This document shows, one piece after another, positions 58,044 through 64,000 of a stretch of DNA of 64,000 nt. The translations under genes and the position numbers were made by a program. The stretch covers positions 19,530,001-19,594,000 of the forward strand of contig JAKSXM010000014.1 of assembly GCA_022575985.1 (NCBI GenBank). Reading direction: 5' to 3'. This DNA comes from Anagrus nilaparvatae (Eukaryota > Arthropoda > Insecta > Hymenoptera > Mymaridae). Each line of letters begins with the position of its first letter. Position 1 is the stretch's first letter. A model generated the notes under the pieces. The model was not told the DNA's origin. It saw only the letters and a program-made list of their open reading frames with translations, and searched no databases.

Positions 58044-60090
58044 CTTTAAAATATAAATTATTTTATTAAACTTTTTTAATTTTTAATTTTCTTTTTTTAT
58101 AAAAAATTTTATTTACAATTCTAATACTTTGCTTAGAATATTGGCTAAAATTTTTTTTAAAACTAAATAAAATTTTTAATATAAGTACAACCGGATATTA
58201 CTGTTATAACAGAAAAATTATAATACTTTAATACTTTTTATACATTTGCATATCAAATTTTGCTTACATATTGGAAATTTTTTATATAAAAAACTTTTTT
58301 GTACATTTTTTTCCTTTATCACATATTTTTTTTCTTTCAAATATACATGAGAATATTTACTTTATTTAAATATTTTTCACAATGGGTAGCCTTATGTAGC
58401 TTAAGTTTTTGATAACAAATTAGGTTGCATATAAAGCGAGACAAACTTTTACTGTAATTATTATAAAAAAAAATTTTTAAACTCGAGTTTGAATTTTATC
58501 CTTTTTTTAATAATCAGGAAAAGAAAACAAACAAAAATCTAGTCGCCTGTGACCAGTAAAGTAACTTTAAACTAACTTTTCTTCTGCCACTTAGAAAAAA
58601 ATTTGTTTGATTTAATTCAGGTTAATTTAATTTAATTTAATTTAATTTAATTCAATAAAGATTAATGAAAACCTCAAGTTGCAATTTATGGGCAATCTTA
58701 TCTTATTTTTCTACCCATAGGTAGTAATATTTTATTTTTTGGCTTTGGATTTTACTTTCTTTTCAATTTTCATTTTACAAATTTTCGATACTTTGCATAT
58801 CATGGCGTTATTTGAAAATGAAGTTATAAAATTCTCAAGGTTCTAATTCATTTTGTTAAGAAAACACTTTTAGAATCCGCAAAGATGAACAAAAAAAGCA
58901 TTTTTATCAAAATTCAAAATTTTCTGACAGGAATATTTCTGGTTCCCAGGTCAAGATTTATATTTAAAAAATAAAGAAAAAAGAGATAAAGTAGAATATG
59001 CGTTGCTTATACGTCTTGTAGGCTTACCAGTACATAAACTGTTAAGAATTTTCGTTAATTGAAATTGAAATATTTAATAAACAATCTTATTTATGGCAAA
59101 AGCTTTGTTTTTAATGATTACTTTGAACCCTTACCTAATCAATAACCCACAATTTTTTTCCCAAGTAGTATTTCATTTCATATAATTAAGAGATATTTAC
59201 GACATGTTTTTTGCTACTATATACATGAATAATCAAATTTTAAATGGAAATCCCGTGTATAAGAAACTACTCCAATACCTGAACGGCCTAAAATTTTCAA
59301 TTCTTTGTTTCTCAAAGATTTCAAAAGATAATAGGTAAATTTTTTTTTTAATTATGCAGTGAATCTTCAGTTGTAATAATCACCCAATTTTTTTATTCGA
59401 AACTAAAAAATAATATAAAAAAAATTAAATTCTGAATGATCTTTCAGGTACTGGAGATCGTTTCTGTACTTGCACGAGTACTTTATGTTTTCTTATTTTT
59501 AAAGAAAACATTTATTTTTCCAGAATATGGAAATTTTTTGAATATAAATTTAGAAATTGTTAAATTAATGTAAATTTTCTTGGCAAAATATTTATCGTTA
59601 CGCTAAATTTCAAAAGACAGTTTTGTTTTAAAAAATGAATTTAAATAAATTAAATTGTGTAGACATACATATCTTGCTATTCCATGCATTATTTGCTTCA
59701 CTAGTCATTAAATGCGAATATAACTATTTATATATAGTTACCATGACTTCAGTTATTTGAGCTGTTTTCAAGATCTTCTTATCTTCTCATATTATATATA
59801 TTATATATATGTATATAAAAGAAGTTTGTAAAAAGAAAAAGTATATATAAGAAAATCTTAAGAATACGTCACATTTATAATAACTGAAGTCGTAGTTTGA
59901 AAGATACTTTCAATTATACTTACTGTCAAGCCAAGCAAATAATATATAAAAAATTGATAATTTTTATAAAATTTTTATATATGATACATTTCATTTATAT
60001 ATATAGTATTTATTACTTGCCCTACCGATCAACATCAATAACTGAATTTAAAAGAATTTCTAAATATTAAAAAAAAAGGAATTCCTACAC
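58044..60090. other. no gene seen; presumed intron or intergenic
   Basis: AT-rich DNA with a (TTTAA)n simple repeat at 58621-58652 and a weak hairpin at 59743-59898 (GACTTCAGTTATTTG against TAATAACTGAAGTC). It may be the intron upstream of the arylsulfatase-like last exon. Confidence 0.4.
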
Positions 60091-60960
60091 TGAAAGAAAA
60101 ATCCGGCTGCGGCAACCAGAATTCTGTTTGTGGCTAATAAATTTTAATTATTTGTTAAACCTATCTAATTTTTAACATAAAAACTGTTAAAAATATAAAA
60201 AGATACACTGCCCAACTTAAACCAAACCGGGTTAAGATGCATGGTCAGGTCTTTGCATCGATTCCAAAGTATTTTTCCAGAAAGTACTACGAAAAATAAG
60301 CCTCCAAGTCATTTTTTAGTTCATAAGGTTCAGTACTCGATTTTTGGTGACTATTTAGGTATTTTGGACTCTTACAAAAAAAGTAAGAAAAATGAGAGAT
60401 GATTTTTCTTATTCTTTCTGTAAAAAACTAACGTTCACATAAAAAATTTTTTTCTCTTAAATTCATATAGTAAGGATTATGTCAGGATAAGAGAAGTGAA
60501 ATGCCCCGTTATCTGATTTTTAAACTAATAGTTTTAAAAAATTTTATAGAACAAAAATTGCGGTAGTCGTTGTCCATTTGTTCATACACTCCTCTCCGCT
60601 ACCCAAACGGCCAAAAAACGGTCTAAAACCTGTTTTTTTGGTTTTTATTTTTTATCTCTAGAATGATATTGTCAAAAATTCTAAAAATTGGTCGAAGAGG
60701 TCCTATTATACATACTTTTAAAAGTGGTTTGGTACCCCTACTAGACCGCCAAAAGCAAATTTCAAAAGTTTCAAAAATCAATAATTTACCAAAATTAAAT
60801 ATTATGCACAAAATTTTATTTCAAATTATTTTTTCTAAAACAATTTTATCAAAAGTTTTTAGGCCTCTAGATCTAGTGAAACACATTGAAAATTCCAAAA
60901 ATCGTCTTTTTATCAGTTTTTTGTTTTTTTACTGTTTTCTTGACGCTATCACATGGAAAA
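60090..60960. repeat. decayed repeat with CACTGAAA end motif
   Basis: CACTGAAAGAAAAATCCGGC at 60090-60109 matches, in inverted form, the end at 11358-11376. The following sequence resembles the rambling interiors of the foldback elements (for example GGTCTAAAACCTG, TTTTAGGCCTCTAGATCTAG). No partner arm was found. Open frames at 60623-60983 are not called. Confidence 0.35.
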
Positions 60961-61502
60961 TTCAATACATTCATGTTAAATAACAAAATTAGATGTATTT
61001 TGAACAGTTCTTAATCATAAGGCAGAATTAAGACCGCTACTTGTTTATCTCAAAACTGCGTGAATTTTATTTCTTATCTAAATAATTTTGGCTTTTTTAT
61101 TATATTGTGTGTAAACGCCCATATATAAACTTTTTTTAGTTCAATATTTTATATAAATATTTGCAATATTCTTTTATCAAATAAAAATATTTGTATTTTT
61201 TAGACCCTCAGACCCTTTGTTTAAACTTCAAAGGTTAATTCATCAGATATTTTTTTTTTCGACTTTTTTTTATTAAATTGCATGCAAATGCTCATAAATA
61301 ACATTTTATGAATTCAATTTATTGTATTATTGAATATAATAATTTTTTTTTTATTTTTAGATCTTTATTATCGTATTTAAAAGCTTTTATACCATAATGT
61401 ATGTTCCTATTTTTTTAATTTTATTTGTTCGTGGAAGAACATGTATATTACGAGCCCGTGTACAGCAGAGTAATGAATGGTCCAAATCGCACATAAATTT
61501 GA

Positions 61503-62037
61503 AGTAAATTTGAAGATAACTTCCAGTAAATAATAGCTCTAAGTCTTCTATAGTAAGTTCTGGAAAATCAAATAGATCGTTTGAATGATTTTTTGAAATG
61601 GAAATGTTTTCTGATTCCAGTTGATAGCCTTTACTCTTTTGGCCAAAGTATTTTTCTTATTTCTTCTTAATTTTATTATTTCAACATTTTTTTCTAATTT
61701 TCCAGCATCAAAGTACAATCGTTTACCTGTCTCGTTTAATAACAAGCATTTTGTTTTACTTATTACTTCGGCATTTGGTAAGTTTTGGTTTCGAAATTGA
61801 TGATAAAGAGTCTTATATTTTTGACCAAGAATACAATGTACGCTTTCACCCATCGAATTTTAATCTTAAATCGAGACGCATTTGATTCTACAGTTGAAAG
61901 CTGCTTTTTTTTACCTTTTAAAGCTAGCATAATTGTTCGATACCTTTTTTCTTCTAAGAAATTTTTAACATCTGTGAAACCTCTATCTAGAACAAACACG
62001 TCTAGTCTCTTGGTTTTAAAATACTGTTTATACCGTT
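61503..62037 (-). pseudogene. ISL2EU-type transposase fragment, frameshifted
   Basis: The minus strand encodes three consecutive pieces of one transposase in different frames: FVLDRGFTDVKNFLEEKRYR and NASRFKIKIRW (62037-~61858), then GESVHCILGQKYKTLYHQF, LPNAEVISKTKCLL and NTLAKRVKAINWN (~61855-61560), then LFDFPELTIEDLELLFTGSY (~61555-61503). The DRGF...EANASR-type block and the SVHxILGQKY, NTLAK and DFPELT motifs are those of the DDE transposases I know as ISL2EU in insects. The N-terminal half and the C-terminal SWIM-type zinc region are missing, so it is dead. Confidence 0.75.
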
Positions 62038-64000
62038 AGGGTTTTTTAGTAAATTTTTCTATCAAATTTTAAGTATTAGCAATAATTATATTATATATTT
62101 TCATGTTCCATATTTACCATGGTAAAATCAAATAAATCAAAAATTATTGCATAAATTAATATAAAATAATTGAACTAAAATTTTTTTATTGTTATTACGT
62201 TTTGAGAGCTCTTGTTAAAAAAATAGAATTTCATTTTTTACAAATTAATATGCGAATTTTACAGAAAAAATAAAAAAAAAAAATCCATCTTTTTTTGCTC
62301 TTTTTTTTAAAATACTTTGTAACCAGTTGAAGACACGTCCATTAAGTTTAAGCCGGTTTAAAATAAAATTGAGGCAAATTGAAATTGAAAAAAATTTAAG
62401 ATTAAAATGATGGTATTTAAGTTACACCATAAAAGTTGTTTAAAATACAATTTATTCTTTAGGGTAAGTTTTTAAAGTTTTGTTTTACATCCAGTGAATG
62501 TATATGCCTTATACTGAGTTAGAAATGCGATACTAATTGCTTGAAAATTTTCTGTCAAATTCTTACTTATATAAACGTATACTTGCAATTACTCAGAAAC
62601 AGAGAAATATACAAACGTTTAGAGTAATCTCAGATACCTCATAATATCTATTTCATGTATATTATACACACCGCACGAGAGCACGAAAGCTTCCGTTCTA
62701 TTTCAAATAATTCGCATGACGTTTTTAAAGCTCACTTTGATGCTTCTACTCTCGTTACCTAAACTTCATTCATAACAGGTATTAATATCCTGTTGCACCA
62801 TCTTCCCTGCAATATATTGCCTAATACAAAGAAATCAATCTTTATTTATATAAGATCTTATTTGAAAATACGTAATTTCTTGCTTTATTTTCCGTTAATT
62901 AATCATAATGAAACCAAAATTGAAAATCAGAATTTGTACGTAGCTATTTATTTTTATTAAAATAAACAGCTCTTTAAAGGCTTATAGCTTTTTGTTTATA
63001 GTTATATATTTTCTTACACTTATTGATTTTTCATCGCTTATTACTTTAGTTTTATAAAGGGAAGATTAATTATTTGCGAGTAAACTACAAAGATCAATAT
63101 TACTTTTAAACGTTTTGTTAACGCCAAAATTAATTTAATCAGCAAACACGCAAAGTATTTTTTAGATATTTTAAACTATAAAATTGATTTGCGTTTCTCA
63201 ATTTATTTTCATGAAATTACAAACTAATTTTTAGTTATTACCCGAGCAGAAATGAAGTTTAGGAAAGTTCAATGCAGAACCCAAACAAATATTGCTAAAC
63301 CCGGGCCTCGTCCTGTCCAAAACTTTCCGATACTTTATTTTTTCTTAGTATTTAAAAAACTAACTAAATATTGTTACTGCAATACGTTTTTTTTCCAAAC
63401 AAATTTATGAAAATGCAGAAAACCCCCACCCACTATTCAGAATGTTAATTTTGCATATTTTTTAGAAATTTTATCCCCAAAACGGAGAATCTAGCGAGAA
63501 ATCTAGAAAATTCATGCTGCAGCCTTTCCCTAAAAGTGTTTTCTTGATCACCCCCTAGAGAATAGTGTTGACATAAAATCAATTTGTTTCTTTATTTAGC
63601 ATTATCTTTTAAAATCCAATTTTCTGCAATAATTCACAATTAACGCGAAATCTCTATATTTTTTGTGGAAACCCAAGGACACTGAGCCTCATAGGGAATA
63701 AACAAACGACTGAAAAAACCTTCCATGCTTTTTTTTAATCCAAATCATTTTTTTTATAACGAACTTTGGTATGCAAAGTCTATAAAAAAGTATATAACGA
63801 GCAAATACAATAAATTGATTGAAAATTCAAGTAATATTAACAATTTGGCAGCACATAAATATATTTTATACGCATGGAATATAATGTAATAATATATGCA
63901 TTCAAAAAATTTTATCACAAAAGAAAAAAAATATAATGAAAAAAAAGTATATTAGAAATTTCTTTAACTTCTCTAATGGAGTAACTTTCTTTAGATTATA
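62038..64000. other. no gene seen
   Basis: AT-rich sequence. A GC-richer patch at 62670-62770 and another at 63240-63340 have no recognisable reading frame or repeat. Upstream exons of the arylsulfatase-like gene were looked for and not found. Confidence 0.4.

Overview
The window is AT-rich (about three quarters A+T by eye), intron-bearing eukaryotic DNA and looks like an insect nuclear genome. Support comes from a Spätzle-type Toll ligand with its cystine-knot exons, spliced genes with GT-AG introns and AATAAA signals, Jockey-like non-LTR retrotransposon relics with (TAAA)n tails, and an ISL2EU-type transposase relic. The style fits a small AT-rich insect genome such as a parasitoid wasp, but the species cannot be fixed from this sequence.

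Host genes are sparse. (1) A Spätzle-like gene on the + strand (exons between 4276 and 9557; signal-peptide exon not found) has a 3.4-kb intron filled by a dead retrotransposon. (2) A complete four-exon thioredoxin gene on the - strand (16644 down to 12422) encodes a signal peptide in its own exon, so the product should enter the secretory pathway. Its last intron holds a 2.1-kb foldback element. (3) The last exon of an arylsulfatase-B-like gene lies on the - strand (58043-57890). A possible last exon of an unrecognised - strand gene lies near 29630-29712.

Most of the rest is mobile DNA. Long inverted-repeat (foldback) elements and smaller relatives span about 23 kb of the 64 kb: 3.5 kb, 13.1-15.2 kb, 17.0-17.4 kb, 18.3-18.7 kb, 19.7-20.2 kb, 20.6-22.4 kb, 23.1-25.2 kb, 25.7-27.9 kb, 30.5-31.3 kb, 32.7-34.2 kb, 40.6-41.2 kb, 41.2-51.2 kb and 55.5-56.6 kb. 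Several have arms of 0.7-1 kb and no transposase. Between them are decayed non-LTR retrotransposon pieces (6.2-8.0, 18.7-19.6, 27.9-28.7, 31.6-32.5, 34.5-35.8, 37.5-39.1, 54.2-55.5, 55.4-57.2 kb) and a broken ISL2EU-type transposase (61.5-62.0 kb).

The most striking structure is 41193-51221. An outer element (A) contains a second palindromic element (B). One arm of B carries a 5.57-kb LTR retroelement with near-identical 998-bp LTRs and a 4-bp target duplication. B's exact centre carries a third palindrome (C) flanked by TTAA, and C carries a 502-bp solo LTR with a 5-bp duplication. A's other flank carries a fourth palindrome (D), also flanked by TTAA. Because the arms mirror each other, the intact arm preserves the pre-insertion sequence and the order of events can be read directly. 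C, D and the 20.6-22.4 kb element share TTAA flanks and similar ends, which suggests one piggyBac-like non-autonomous superfamily. Long stretches at the window edges and between elements hold no gene I can support.
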